From Rhizobium sp. Q54 (GTDB taxonomy: Bacteria > Pseudomonadota > Alphaproteobacteria > UBA2966 > CAIVPW01): DNA of 56,522 bases. Each line of letters opens with the position of its first letter. Positions within the stretch are counted from its first letter, which is position 1. The DNA lies in contig CAMEYM010000020.1 of the NCBI GenBank assembly GCA_945947575.1, forward strand, positions 1-56,522, given 5' to 3'. Position numbers and translations under genes: made by a program. Shown piece by piece: positions 16,898 to 26,066 of the stretch. The notes beneath the pieces were generated by a model, which did not search any database, was not told where the DNA came from, and saw only the letters and a list, made by a program, of their open reading frames with translations.

Positions 16898-16943
16898 GGG
16901 AGGTGGTCTGGCGCGCTCCGGCCGGGGACGGTAGCTTCGGCGC

Positions 16944-17690
16944 ATGAGTTTGTTTCGTGCTGGCGCCGCGTGCATCGTGGCGCTCTTCGCTTGCGCGCTT
17001 GCGCCCTTCTCGGCGGCCCAGCAGACGCGGCCAGCCACCGAGAATGACCGCTACGTCCAGTATTTCGACTCGATCGTCTTCGGCAACGAGTTCGCAGGCC
17101 GCGCCGCCACCGTGGTGCGCAAGTGGATCGAGCCGGTCCGCTACAAGCTCGGAGGCAACGCTGCGGCTATCGCAAGATATCGGCCGATCGTTGTCGGCCA
17201 CATGGAACAGCTCGCGGTCTACTCGGGCGTCAAGTTCGAGGAGATCGGCGGCCGTGAGCCGGGAGAGAACTTCATCATCTGGTTCTCGACCACCAACAAG
17301 ATGATAGACGACGGCCGCATGCTGGCGGCGAACCCGGCGGAAGTCGCCGGACGCCAATTCGAATCCGCCAACTGCTTCTTCCTGTCGTACTACCTGCCGG
17401 ACGGCAAGATGGTGGCGGCGCGCGTCGTCGCCAACGCCGACCTGCCCGACCAGGAACTCGTGCACTGCCTGCTCGAGGAAATCGCGCAGACACTGGGATT
17501 GCCCAACGACGACGATCGAGTCGCTCCGTCGATCTTCAACGACAGCCTGAAGCTGATGAGCCTGTCACTGATCGACCGTGTGCTGATCCGTCTGGTGTAC
17601 GATCCGCGCATGCGGCCGGGAACGCCACGGGCCCAGGCGCTCCCCCTCGCCCGCGCCATCCTGACCGAGCTCAATCCCGGCGGAGGCTGA
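16944..17690 (+). CDS. DUF2927 family secreted protein
   Basis: The 248-residue protein has a signal peptide (ACIVALFACALAPFSAAQ) and the DUF2927 domain (about 90-230). The conserved HCLLEEIAQTLGLPND stretch sits where metalloproteases of this type carry their glutamate-rich motif; the family is thought to resemble zinc metallopeptidases, but activity is not shown. ESANCFF near residue 140 is another conserved point. The ATG lies 46 bases after a perfect 22-bp hairpin. The next small membrane gene follows after 6 bases. Confidence 0.8.
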   Translation: MSLFRAGAACIVALFACALAPFSAAQQTRPATENDRYVQYFDSIVFGNEFAGRAATVVRKWIEPVRYKLGGNAAAIARYRPIVVGHMEQLAVYSGVKFEEIGGREPGENFIIWFSTTNKMIDDGRMLAANPAEVAGRQFESANCFFLSYYLPDGKMVAARVVANADLPDQELVHCLLEEIAQTLGLPNDDDRVAPSIFNDSLKLMSLSLIDRVLIRLVYDPRMRPGTPRAQALPLARAILTELNPGGG

Positions 17691-17696
17691 GGACAC

Positions 17697-17939
17697 ATGC
17701 TGACAACGGCGCTGGTGTGGCTGGCATGCTCGGCGGCGTTGTTGGCCTTCATGGTGTTCGGACGCACGCGGCGCCTGCACCACAGGTTGCAGCGCGCCGA
17801 CTTCGATTGGAAGGCTGTGCTGCTGGCGCTGATCATCGGCGCGCTACCGGCCTTCGTCTTCGATCAGGTCAACCACCGTCCCGTCGAAGTTCCCGAAAAC
17901 ATCGCCAACGAGCCGGTGCTGCCGACGACGGTGCGCTGA
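17697..17939 (+). CDS. Small membrane protein
   Basis: This 80-residue protein has two hydrophobic segments (about 3-19 and 40-58), and the second reads VLLALIIGALPAFVFDQ. It is probably translated with the upstream DUF2927 gene, since only 6 bases separate them. The short cytoplasmic loop between the helices is basic (GRTRRLHHRLQR). No family was recognised. Confidence 0.65.
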   Translation: MLTTALVWLACSAALLAFMVFGRTRRLHHRLQRADFDWKAVLLALIIGALPAFVFDQVNHRPVEVPENIANEPVLPTTVR

Positions 17940-17946
17940 GCGGGCA

Positions 17947-18585
17947 CTAGAGGTCCAGTCCGAAGCCGCTGTAGGCGCGCTTCCATTTGGTGCCGTCGGG
18001 CTCAGCGAATACCAGCCCGTGGTCCTGGGCGACTACTACCCAACCGCCGTTCTGAACCTCGCGATCGAGCTGGCCGGCGCCCCAGCTGGTGTAGCCGAAC
18101 GTCATCAAGGTGGCGCGCGGCCCCCTGCCCTCGGCGATCGCTACGGCAATCGCCTCAACGCGGCTGACCGCCAGGTCGCCCGCCACCATCAGGGCGCCAT
18201 TGGTGCCGTAGTCGGTGGAATGGAGGACGAAGCCGCGCCCGGGCTCGACCGGCCCGCCCCAGTAGACCGTGACACGCGCGCCAGTCGGCTCGGCGCGCAA
18301 ACGAAACGCACGCAACACCTGCTCCAGCGGCCCGATGCCTTGCGGCTTGTTGACAACGAGCCCGAAGGCGCCTTGGGCGTCGTGGCGGCCGATGTAGATA
18401 ACGGTGTCGCGGAAGCGCGGATCGGACATGTCCGGCGCCGCCACCAGGATCTTGCCGACCAAGTCCTGCGCCCGCGCAGGAGCGTTGGCCTGGGCGTGCG
18501 CCGCGGCCGCGGACAGCAGCGTCGCGAGGGACAGCGCCGCGGCAACCAGCCCGAGCCTCACCTTGGCACTCCGCGAACAATGCAT
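17947..18585 (-). CDS. YqgE/AlgH family protein with N-terminal signal peptide
   Basis: The body (about 40-212) is a DUF179/AlgH domain: VGKILVAAPDMSDPRF at the start, GAFGLVVNKP, VYWGGPVEPGRGFVLH, and the FGYTSWGAGQLDRE signature near the C-terminus. Members are normally cytosolic. This one has a preceding 32-residue Sec-type signal (LVAAALSLATLLSAAAAHAQ), so an exported variant is likely. The gene converges with the small membrane gene (stops 8 bases apart). A function for AlgH proteins is not established. Confidence 0.85.
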   Translation of the reverse strand: MHCSRSAKVRLGLVAAALSLATLLSAAAAHAQANAPARAQDLVGKILVAAPDMSDPRFRDTVIYIGRHDAQGAFGLVVNKPQGIGPLEQVLRAFRLRAEPTGARVTVYWGGPVEPGRGFVLHSTDYGTNGALMVAGDLAVSRVEAIAVAIAEGRGPRATLMTFGYTSWGAGQLDREVQNGGWVVVAQDHGLVFAEPDGTKWKRAYSGFGLDL

Positions 18586-18637
18586 GCGAAGAGCCTAGCC
18601 AAAAGGGCTGATGGTGCCAATGCGGGGACCCCGCCGC

Positions 18638-19591
18638 TTAGGGGCGCACGAGCCCGCGTTCACGCGCTTGTGCGGCCTGGATCTCGGCTGCGGCGGCCTC
18701 GACCGTGTCGCCGGCGCGGCGCAGGAGGCGTGCATACTCCAGCAACTCCTCCGCGAACACGGCGCCGCGCTCGCCCTCCACCACTGCGCGCACGTTGATA
18801 ACTTGGCGCTGGTAGTCGACCGCATCGCGATGGCGTCCAAGGGTCTGCGAGACGTCGACGAGGGCCTCCAATGTGGTCAACAACTCGCCGGTCGGCGGCG
18901 GTCCGCCCGCGCGCCAGATTCCGAGCGCGCGGCGCAGCACCTGCACGGCGTCCAGGTTGCGGCTGACGGCCATGAAAGCGAGACCCTCGCGGGTGAGCGC
19001 CGGCGCCAGCGAGCGATGATTCGGACCGAATGTGCCCTCGCGGATGTGCACGACGCGACCGTAGATGTCTCCCACTTCTTCGTAGCGACCGAGATTGAGC
19101 AGCGTCTCGCCGAGGTGCTCCAGCACGATGGCGGTGAACGGGTGGTCGGCCCCGGCGATCTCCTCGACCCGGCGGATGGCGTCGCGGAATACTTCCTCGG
19201 CGCGGCCGGCAAGTCCGAGTTCGTGATAGACCTGACCGAGAGCGTCGAGGGAGACGACGAGGTCCGGATCGGCGGCCAGCTCCTGCAGGCGGATCGCGTC
19301 GAGGTAGTAGATCTCGGCCTGGTCGAGGCGGCGCAAGCGCCGGTACGTGACGGCAACGTTCAGCAGGCTGTTGATGAGGCGCTGGTCGGTGGGAGCGAAC
19401 CCTCGCGCGACGGCAAGCGACCGATGAAACTTGTCGAGCGCGTTGTCGTTGTCGCCGCGGTTGAAGGCCTCGACGCCCTCGATGGCCAAGCCCTCCCATT
19501 GGCCCGCAGGCTGGCCCGAGGCCGGAGTGCTTGCGAAGCACGCGAGCGCGATGGCGGCCGCCACCATGGTTGCGCGCGCGCACCCTGCCAT
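18638..19591 (-). CDS. Secreted TPR (kinesin light chain-like) protein
   Basis: The 317-residue product has a signal peptide (ATMVAAAIALACFASTPASG) and several 40-42-residue TPR_10/12-type repeats between about 35 and 290. Typical phrases are LNVAVTYRRLRRLDQAEIYYLDAI, in which leucines and alanines alternate in helix pairs. It is probably periplasmic and mediates protein contacts. Its divergent neighbour is the decayed Ig-like gene. Confidence 0.75.
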   Translation of the reverse strand: MAGCARATMVAAAIALACFASTPASGQPAGQWEGLAIEGVEAFNRGDNDNALDKFHRSLAVARGFAPTDQRLINSLLNVAVTYRRLRRLDQAEIYYLDAIRLQELAADPDLVVSLDALGQVYHELGLAGRAEEVFRDAIRRVEEIAGADHPFTAIVLEHLGETLLNLGRYEEVGDIYGRVVHIREGTFGPNHRSLAPALTREGLAFMAVSRNLDAVQVLRRALGIWRAGGPPPTGELLTTLEALVDVSQTLGRHRDAVDYQRQVINVRAVVEGERGAVFAEELLEYARLLRRAGDTVEAAAAEIQAAQARERGLVRP

Positions 19592-19797
19592 CGCTCGATC
19601 CTAGCGCCCCTTGCGGCATGGAGGAGCCGGCCATCCGAGCAGCTCCTCCTGCACCGTACAGCACCGAGCAAAGGCGCGGAACGACGAGGGGCGGCGCGGC
19701 GGACGGGATGGGCACGCATAGCGCGGCGGTGCTCACCTTGCGCCGCCGGCCCGTGCGATGTTAGTTCTCTCTTTGTTCCACCTAGGCCGACGGCGGA

Positions 19798-20696
19798 ATG
19801 TCCTCGCCCACTTCCAACAGTGTGCCCTCCACCGTGGTGGACCGGCCCGGGACTCCCCCTCAGTACCGACTCGCTGATCTACGGTAGCAAGTGGCGGCGG
19901 CGCGCTCGGTGGCGGCATCGACGTCACGTTCTCCTTCCTGTCGGGTACCGCACGTGCTGGTCGACGCGGACGCCATCGCCGATCGCGGCGGCAGCAAGTT
20001 CGCCGGCCTGACGACGCCAATCGATCTCGCCTTCGTCACGCTCGACAAGACCAAGCCCACGTTGATCGGCGCAACGCCGACCACGGGCGCCACGGGCGTG
20101 GGCCACGCGGCCAATATCGTCCTCACCCTTAGTGAGGCCGTACGCGCCGCCACCGGCACGGTCGAGCTGTGGCGCGCCGACACAAAAGTCCTGTCGCAGT
20201 CGTTCGCGATCGACGACGCGGGGCGGGTGTCGGTGTCCGGCAGTGTCGTGACGATCGATCCCGCCGCCGACCTCGCCGACGGCGCACGCTACTACGTCAA
20301 GGTGAGCAAGGGCGCACTGGTGCAGCCGGAGTGGCGGTGAGCGCCAACCTCGTCCTGCGCTTCAACGAGGCGCTGGCCCCGGGCCCGGGCTCCGTGCACC
20401 TGGTGCGCGCGAGCGATGGCGGCGTGCTCGCGATTGCGATCGGCGATGCGAGCCAGGCGACCATCTCCGGCAAGGTCCTGACAGTAAATCCGACTGCGAC
20501 GCTAAGCGCGGGCGGCGCCTATACGGTCGTTGTCGAGCACGACGCCGTGCGCGACCTGGCGGGCAACGCCTTCGCCGGCATCGCCTCGGGCGAGTACGGG
20601 TTTACGACGAAGGCACCGCCGGCTGCTGCCCGGGCTGCGGCCGCCGCGCTCGACGCTGCGCCGGTGGACCCGGCGGGGGATTGGATTCTGGTCTAG
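19798..20696 (+). pseudogene. Decayed gene for a repetitive Ig-like surface or protease protein
   Basis: Pieces of one former protein are spread over several frames. The first is MSSPTSNSVPSTVVDRPGT (from 19798). After a slip near 19850 come TDSLIYGSKW and then GGALGGGIDVTFSFLSG, which looks like the start of serralysin-type or calcium-binding secreted proteins. From about 19951 there is VDADAIADRGGSKFAG and one bacterial Ig-like (SbsA/Big_5) domain with KPTLIGATPTTGATGVGHAANIVLTL in two pieces. The frame breaks near 20325, and a second Ig-like domain (GVAVSANLVLRFNEAL to GEYGFTTK) follows in another frame and ends at 20696. The joint suggests an internal deletion plus indels. Confidence 0.7.
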
Positions 20697-20751
20697 GCGC
20701 GGCGTGTCCTGGCCGCTCCCGGCCATTCGTGCTAGTGCTTGGCACGCGTTC

Positions 20752-21666
20752 ATGCCGGCGACCGCACCCCCGTCCCCCCTTCGGAAAGGCATCCTGCTCG
20801 CCGGGGGGCGTGGCACGCGCCTGCATCCGCTCACGCGCACCGTCAACAAGCACTTGCTGCCGGTGTACGACAAACCCCTCATCTACTACCCGCTGACCAC
20901 GCTGATGCTGGCCGGCGTGCGCGACGTGCTGGTGCTGTCCGATCCGCACGGCATATCGGCGATGCGCGAGGCGCTGGGCGACGGCCGCCAGTGGGGTCTC
21001 GCCATTTCCTACGGCGCCCAGGCGCGGCCCGGCGGCATTGCCGATGGTCTGCTGGTGGCGGCGGACTTCGTCGGCAACGATCCGTTCAGCCTGGTGTTGG
21101 GCGACAACATCTTCTACGGCCGCGGCTTCATGACGGTGCTGACCCGCGCGGCGGAGCTCGCCGCAGACGGCAAGGCCGTGGTCTTCACGCAGCTGGTCGC
21201 GGAACCGCAGCGCTATGGCGTCGTCAAGCTCGACGCGGACCAACGCCCCGTCCAGATCGTCGAAAAGCCCGCCGATCCGCCGTCCAAGCACGCGGTCACC
21301 GGCCTGTACTTCTACGACCGGCGCGCCATCGGATTCGCCAAGACGTTGGCGCCGTCGCAGCGTGGCGAGCTCGAGATCACCGATCTCAATCGCCTGTATC
21401 TTGAACGCGGCGATCTCGTCGTTACCCAGCTCGGCCGCGGCATGGTGTGGTTCGATGCGGGCTCGCCGCAGAACCTGCTCGTCGCCGCCGACCTCGTGCA
21501 GATCTTCCAGGCGCGTCAGCGCACCGGCATCGCTTTCCCCGAAGAGGTCGCATTCCGCATCGGCCTGATCGACCGCACCGCGTTCAAGGCCCTGGTCGAT
21601 GCCATGCCGGAGAGCGAGTACCGCACCTACCTCGCCGCGCTGCACGAAGAGTTCGCGACGCGCTAG
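20752..21666 (+). CDS. rfbA: Glucose-1-phosphate thymidylyltransferase
   Basis: The 304-residue enzyme contains the nucleotide-binding signature [16 protein letters not shown], the [10 protein letters not shown] helix, VLGDNIFYG, and [19 protein letters not shown]. It makes dTDP-glucose from dTTP and glucose-1-phosphate, the first step of dTDP-rhamnose synthesis. Only one suitable Met lies before the conserved motif, so the start is firm. It converges with rfbB (4-base stop overlap). rfbC and rfbD are not in the window. Confidence 0.92.
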   Translation: MPATAPPSPLRKGILLAGGRGTRLHPLTRTVNKHLLPVYDKPLIYYPLTTLMLAGVRDVLVLSDPHGISAMREALGDGRQWGLAISYGAQARPGGIADGLLVAADFVGNDPFSLVLGDNIFYGRGFMTVLTRAAELAADGKAVVFTQLVAEPQRYGVVKLDADQRPVQIVEKPADPPSKHAVTGLYFYDRRAIGFAKTLAPSQRGELEITDLNRLYLERGDLVVTQLGRGMVWFDAGSPQNLLVAADLVQIFQARQRTGIAFPEEVAFRIGLIDRTAFKALVDAMPESEYRTYLAALHEEFATR

Positions 21667-22727
21667 GGCGCGCGAGACAGACCGAGGCGCTCGCCGGCAT
21701 AGCGCCCGCGCAGCACCGGCTCCCACCAAGCGCGATTGGCGAGGTACCAGGCAACCTTGTCGTGCAGACCGCGCTCGAACGCCACGCGCGGTTGCCACCC
21801 GAGCTCACCGCGGATCTTGCCGGTGGCCACGGCGTAGCGCAGGTCGTGGCCTGGCCGGTCGGCGACAAACGTGATGCGGCGGGCGTGCGGCCCGCCAGCA
21901 TCCGGCGCCAGTTCATCCAGCACCGCGCAGACCGCGTTGACGACATCGATGTTGCGCCGCTCGTTGCTGCCGCCGATGTTGTAGCGCTCGCCGGGCCGGC
22001 CGCGCCGCAGGAGCTGCACGAGCGCGGCAGCGTGGTCGTCGACGTGCAGCCAGTCGCGCACGTTCTCCCCGCGGCCGTACACCGGTAGCGTCTCGCCGCG
22101 CAGGGCGCGGACGATGGTGAGCGGGATCAGCTTCTCGGGAAACTGGTAGGGGCCGTAGGTATTGGAGCCGTTGCTCGTGACCGTGGGCAACCCGTAGGTG
22201 CGGTGCCACGCGCGCACCAAGTGGTCGGCCGCAGCCTTGGTCGCCGCATACGGCGAGTTGGGGGCGTAGGGCGCGTCCTCGGCGGAGCGACCGGTCGGGC
22301 CGAGGCTGCCATACACCTCGTCGGTCGAGACGTGCACGAACCGGAACCGCTCCCGCATCGCGTTGGCTGGGTCTTGCCAGTACGCCGCCGCCGCCTCGAG
22401 CAAGACGGCGGTGCCGGTGATGTTGGTGCGCAGGAATGCCCCGGCGTCGTCGATCGAGCGGTCGACGTGGCTCTCGGCAGCGAGGTGCACGATGGCGTCC
22501 GGCCGGTGCTCGGCCAGCAGCCTGCGCACCAGCGGGCCGTCGCCGATGTCGCCGCGCTCGAAGCGATAGCGCGGCAGGCGCTCCAGCGCTGCGGCAGTCA
22601 GGGGATTGGCGGCGTACGTCAGCGCGTCGAGGTTGACGGCCGTTACGGCTGGGTCGGCCAGCAAGGCGCGCACGACCGCCGAGCCGATGAAGCCGCAACC
22701 GCCAGTGACCAGGATGGTTTGCGCCAA
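21663..22727 (-). CDS. rfbB: dTDP-glucose 4,6-dehydratase
   Basis: The 354-residue SDR-type enzyme has the Rossmann motif [15 protein letters not shown], the [10 protein letters not shown] segment, catalytic residues in [11 protein letters not shown] and the [12 protein letters not shown] (YxxxK) pair, and the C-terminal [12 protein letters not shown]. It converts dTDP-glucose to dTDP-4-keto-6-deoxyglucose. The proposed start is TTG at 22727 behind GGGGGT, giving a normal N-terminus. A GTG at 22757 would add 10 residues. Confidence 0.9.
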   Translation of the reverse strand: MAQTILVTGGCGFIGSAVVRALLADPAVTAVNLDALTYAANPLTAAALERLPRYRFERGDIGDGPLVRRLLAEHRPDAIVHLAAESHVDRSIDDAGAFLRTNITGTAVLLEAAAAYWQDPANAMRERFRFVHVSTDEVYGSLGPTGRSAEDAPYAPNSPYAATKAAADHLVRAWHRTYGLPTVTSNGSNTYGPYQFPEKLIPLTIVRALRGETLPVYGRGENVRDWLHVDDHAAALVQLLRRGRPGERYNIGGSNERRNIDVVNAVCAVLDELAPDAGGPHARRITFVADRPGHDLRYAVATGKIRGELGWQPRVAFERGLHDKVAWYLANRAWWEPVLRGRYAGERLGLSRAP

Positions 22728-22878
22728 CGGACCCCCACTCGAACCCCGCGGGTGCACTCTACCTACGGAGTACCCCCAAGGGCTAGGCGGCGTGGCCATT
22801 TGGGTTGGTGTCACCGCCGCCGTGCGGGGCCATCTGTCCTTCGTGTGGGCGCGACGAGATGACGCTACCTGTCGCCGC

Positions 22879-22908
22879 ACGTGGAAGGCGCGAAAGCCTT
22901 CGCCACGT
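22879..22908 (+). other. Leader hairpin before the stress-protein-like gene
   Basis: ACGTGG-AAGGC, a 6-base loop (GCGAAA), GCCTT-cg-CCACGT make an 11-bp stem with a 2-base bulge. It lies just before the AAAGGAG ribosome-binding site of the gene beginning at 22929. It may influence translation or mRNA stability. Confidence 0.35.
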
Positions 22909-22928
22909 TCCAGCAAAGGAGACCCAAT

Positions 22929-23612
22929 ATGACCGCATCCATGGACAGAACATTCGAGGCGACTTCGTACCGGAGCGGCATCGACTCCGATGCGACGATC
23001 GTGTTCGAAGCGGTTGGCGTGTTTCACGATGTGAAGGCGCTCGAATCGGCGATCGACGAACTGCTGATGGAGGGCTTTGACCGGGCCAGCCTCAGCCTGA
23101 TCGCCAGCGAGCGCACCATCGAGGACAAACTGCGCCATCGCTATGAGCGCGCCGTGTCCGAGACCGATCGCCTCGACGACGCCAGCGCGCCGCGCATGGC
23201 ATACGTCGATCGTGACTCGGTCACAGAGGGCAAGGCGGCCCTGGCGGGCGGCCTCGGCTACCTCGGTGCGACCGTCGCAGCCGGTGCCGTGGTGTTCAGC
23301 GGCGGTGCCGCGGGACTCGCGGTGCTCGCCGCGGTCGCAGCGGGCAGCGGCGGTGCCGTGATCGGCACGCTGCTCGGCCGCTTCATCGGCCGCAATTACG
23401 CCGAGCAGCTGGAAAGCGCGCTCGAGCGCGGCGGCATCCTGCTGTGGGTCGCTGCCCCGGAGAAGGACAAGCAGGAGAAGGCGATGTTCATCCTGCGCAA
23501 GCACGGCGCCAGCGACGTACACGTGCACGAGCTGCCGTCGCCCGACCCGGCATTGTTCACGCCGGGCGGTGTGTCCTACGACCTGAGCTTCATGAACCGC
23601 ATCGGTTTGTAG
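22929..23612 (+). CDS. Uncharacterised membrane-associated stress-protein-like protein
   Basis: The 227-residue protein resembles YflT/DUF1269-type general stress proteins. An N-terminal domain (about 18-75, [20 protein letters not shown]) is followed by a Gly/Ala-rich hydrophobic hairpin (about 100-155), and a second small alpha/beta domain ends near 215. The start at 22929 lies behind AAAGGAG. An upstream in-frame ATG at 22881 has no such site. Function is unknown; the related families are induced by stress or heat. Confidence 0.65.
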   Translation: MTASMDRTFEATSYRSGIDSDATIVFEAVGVFHDVKALESAIDELLMEGFDRASLSLIASERTIEDKLRHRYERAVSETDRLDDASAPRMAYVDRDSVTEGKAALAGGLGYLGATVAAGAVVFSGGAAGLAVLAAVAAGSGGAVIGTLLGRFIGRNYAEQLESALERGGILLWVAAPEKDKQEKAMFILRKHGASDVHVHELPSPDPALFTPGGVSYDLSFMNRIGL

Positions 23613-23719
23613 GATTCCCTCCCAAGGGAAACACGGGCAGCCGGGACCTCCTGGCTGCACGTGTCGATTCTTGGGTACAGTGCGCGCTCCTGGATTTCGA
23701 CCGAAGGAGAGTTCTCACC

Positions 23720-24148
23720 ATGGCCAGCAAGCGCACGGCGTCCGCCACTTGGAGCGGCGGCCTCAAGGGCGGCAAAGGTACCCTCGGCACGGGCAGCGGC
23801 GCGCTGAAGAACACGCCCTACTCCTTCTCCATGCGCTTCGAGAACGCGCCCGGGACCAATCCCGAAGAGCTGATCGCCGCGGCCGAAGCAGGTTGCTATG
23901 CCATGGCGTTGTCCGCCGACCTCGAGGGCGCCGGGTTCACCCCCAACCGCGTCTCCGCCCAGGGCACTGTCACCCTCGATACGGTGGACGGCAAGCCGAC
24001 CCTCACCGGCCTGCACCTCGTGGTGTCGGCCAAGGTGCCGAAGATCGACGCGAAGAAATTCCAGGAAGTCGCCAACGGCACCAAGGCCGGATGCCCGATC
24101 TCGCGCGCGCTAAAAGTGCCGATCACCCTCGACGCGAAGCTGGAATAG
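23720..24148 (+). CDS. osmC: OsmC family peroxiredoxin
   Basis: The 142-residue protein matches OsmC: ASATWSGGLKGGKGTL at the N-terminus, NPEELIAAAEAGCYAMALS with the first catalytic Cys (about 60), and ANGTKAGCPISRAL with the second Cys (about 126). It would reduce organic hydroperoxides in the cytoplasm. The ATG follows GAAGGAG. The gene stands alone, in the same direction as the preceding stress-like gene. Confidence 0.92.
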   Translation: MASKRTASATWSGGLKGGKGTLGTGSGALKNTPYSFSMRFENAPGTNPEELIAAAEAGCYAMALSADLEGAGFTPNRVSAQGTVTLDTVDGKPTLTGLHLVVSAKVPKIDAKKFQEVANGTKAGCPISRALKVPITLDAKLE

Positions 24149-24153
24149 CGCGT

Positions 24154-24552
24154 CTAGCGTGGCGCAATCGGCAACCGGCGCCAACGCCCCCACAGAACGT
24201 ACAGCGACAGAGTGAGCAGCAGGACGTTGATCGGCAGCGTCATGGCGGTTTCGCCGCGCGTGGCATGCAACCCAATTGCCGCGACCTGCACGACGGCAAA
24301 GCCGGCCGCAGCCAGCGGCGTGAGCCATGGCAGGATGCGCGTCGCCGCGGGTAGGATCATGCCAACCGCGCCGGCAACCTCAGCGACGCCGATGAAGCGC
24401 GTGAACCAGGCCGGAAAATCGCCGGGCCAGCCCATCATCGTGGTGAGCTCGGGGATGGGGGTGACGGTCTTCAGGTACCCGGCCGCGCCGAAGGCGAACG
24501 CCAGCAAGACCTGGGCAATCCACAACGAAATTTGAAGCCAGCGTTCGCGCAT
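24154..24552 (-). CDS. DoxX family membrane protein
   Basis: The 132-residue protein has four transmembrane helices and the DoxX-type segments AQVLLAFAFGAAGYLK and PAWFTRFIGVAEVAGAVGMIL. Family members include quinone-related and thiosulfate-linked proteins, but this one is generic. ATG at 24552 is preferred over a GTG at 24561 because a GGGGGGTG run sits at proper distance. It converges with the OsmC gene (6-base gap). Confidence 0.8.
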   Translation of the reverse strand: MRERWLQISLWIAQVLLAFAFGAAGYLKTVTPIPELTTMMGWPGDFPAWFTRFIGVAEVAGAVGMILPAATRILPWLTPLAAAGFAVVQVAAIGLHATRGETAMTLPINVLLLTLSLYVLWGRWRRLPIAPR

Positions 24553-24646
24553 ATATGTCACCCCCCCGGGCGCCGGACGCCTATAGCCAAGTCCGCGCTT
24601 TGCTCTTAATTGATGCCCATCGCTCCGAAGTCAAGGAACCCGCCGC

Positions 24647-25171
24647 ATGTCTCTATCCGTCCATCAAGTCTCTGTCGCCGTGTTCGAGCGGATGCTCACC
24701 AACCTCTTCGGCGTGCTCGACAAGGCCGGCGCCCACGCGGCCGCCAAGAAATTCGACCCGAACAACTACCTCGCGATCCGCCTGGCGCCGGACATGCTGC
24801 CGTTCGTGAACCAGATCCGGCTCTGTAGCGACCACGCCAAGCGCGCCACCGCTCGCATGGCCGGTGTCGAGGCGCCGGTGTACGAGGACAACGAGAAGAC
24901 CTTCGACGAATGCAAGGCGCGCGTCCAGAAGACCCTCGATTACATCAAGGGCTTCAAGCCGGCGCAGTTCGAGGGCTCCGAGACCAAGCCGCTGGTCGTG
25001 CCGGCGGGCGTGAACAAGAAGCGCACCTGGCCCACCGCCGGCGACTACTTGCTCGTGAACGCCATCCCCAACTTCTTCTTCCACGTCACCACCGCCTACG
25101 CGATCCTCCGCGAGTCCGGTGTGGATATCGGCAAGAACGACTTCATCGGGGCGCAACCACCGGCGCTCTGA
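24647..25171 (+). CDS. DUF1993 domain-containing protein
   Basis: The 174-residue protein is a DUF1993 four-helix (DinB-like) protein. Recognisable parts are AVFERMLTNLFGVLDKA, the DPNNYLAIRLAPDMLPFVNQI stretch (here broken in two) and the C-terminal NAIPNFFFHVTTAYAILRE with conserved histidine. Such proteins are uncharacterised and lack the full DinB metal triad. No operon partner is apparent. Confidence 0.85.
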   Translation: MSLSVHQVSVAVFERMLTNLFGVLDKAGAHAAAKKFDPNNYLAIRLAPDMLPFVNQIRLCSDHAKRATARMAGVEAPVYEDNEKTFDECKARVQKTLDYIKGFKPAQFEGSETKPLVVPAGVNKKRTWPTAGDYLLVNAIPNFFFHVTTAYAILRESGVDIGKNDFIGAQPPAL

Positions 25172-25346
25172 GACTCGGCGAGCGCGTCGCGAATCACCCG
25201 CTCGGGCCGGCGAGTAGGCACTGTCGGTGCGCCCAAGGATGGCGCGCGCCTCATCCGCGACGACGCGCGGAAAGGCGTCGTCGATCCTCAGGTACCATGG
25301 CGCTCGAGCTGCTCGACGCCGGCGTCACTAGGCAAGCAACCCTTGG

Positions 25347-25970
25347 TTAAGCCGAGCGCTTGAGCTTCGCGCTGAAGCTCTCGCGCAGCGCTTCGACCTT
25401 GGGCCGCGCCACGGCCATGACGTAGCCCTGGCGCGGATTGCGGGCGGCGAAGTCCTGGTGATAGGCCTCGGCGACAAAGAACTCCTGCAGGGGCTCTAGC
25501 GTTGTCTTGATGGGCGCCGAGTACGCCTTGGCCGCTTCGAGCTGGGCGATGTAGCGTTTTGTTGTCTCGCGTTGGTTCTCGTCGGCGGTGAACACCGCCG
25601 AGCGGTACTGGCGCCCGCGATCGTTGCCCTGGCGATTCATCTGGGTCGGGTCGTGGGCGACCGAGAAGAATATCTTCAGCAGCTGACCGAACGACGTCTT
25701 GCGCGGATCGAAGGTAATCTCGATGGCCTCGGCATGATCCGTGCCACCGCCGCACACCGCATCGTAGTTCGCCGTCTCGCGCGTGCCGCCGGCGTATCCG
25801 GAGCGCACGGCGGATACGCCGTCGAGCTCCTTGAACACGGCCTCGGTGCACCAGAAGCAACCGCCCGCCAGCACCGCCTTGGCGGCAGCGACGCCTTCGG
25901 CCGGCGCCGGGTCGTACTTGGGATCCGGCATGTCGGCGGGGTCGATGCGCAGGGCCCAGAATCCAGCCAT
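25347..25970 (-). CDS. msrA: Peptide-methionine (S)-S-oxide reductase
   Basis: The 207-residue enzyme holds the catalytic GGCFWCTEAVF (about 36-46), the YAGG, and GGTDHAEAIEITFDP motifs and the AHDPTQMNRQGND loop. It reduces methionine sulfoxide in proteins using a thiol relay. A short extra N-terminus (about 30 residues) precedes the usual start of the fold. The ATG follows GAGGAG. It stands apart from other genes. Confidence 0.93.
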   Translation of the reverse strand: MAGFWALRIDPADMPDPKYDPAPAEGVAAAKAVLAGGCFWCTEAVFKELDGVSAVRSGYAGGTRETANYDAVCGGGTDHAEAIEITFDPRKTSFGQLLKIFFSVAHDPTQMNRQGNDRGRQYRSAVFTADENQRETTKRYIAQLEAAKAYSAPIKTTLEPLQEFFVAEAYHQDFAARNPRQGYVMAVARPKVEALRESFSAKLKRSA

Positions 25971-26066
25971 GGAACTCCTCCTTGGGTGTGCGCCAAAGAT
26001 GGGCGGCAGCGAGCGCCGAAACTAGGCCGTCACGACGAGTTCATCTAGCCCCTCGCCTCGAACCAG

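Noticed and set aside
23613-23640. TTCCCT-CCCA-AGGGAA hairpin after the stress-protein-like gene
   Set aside because: A 6-bp AT/GC-mixed stem without a T-run is too weak to call a terminator.
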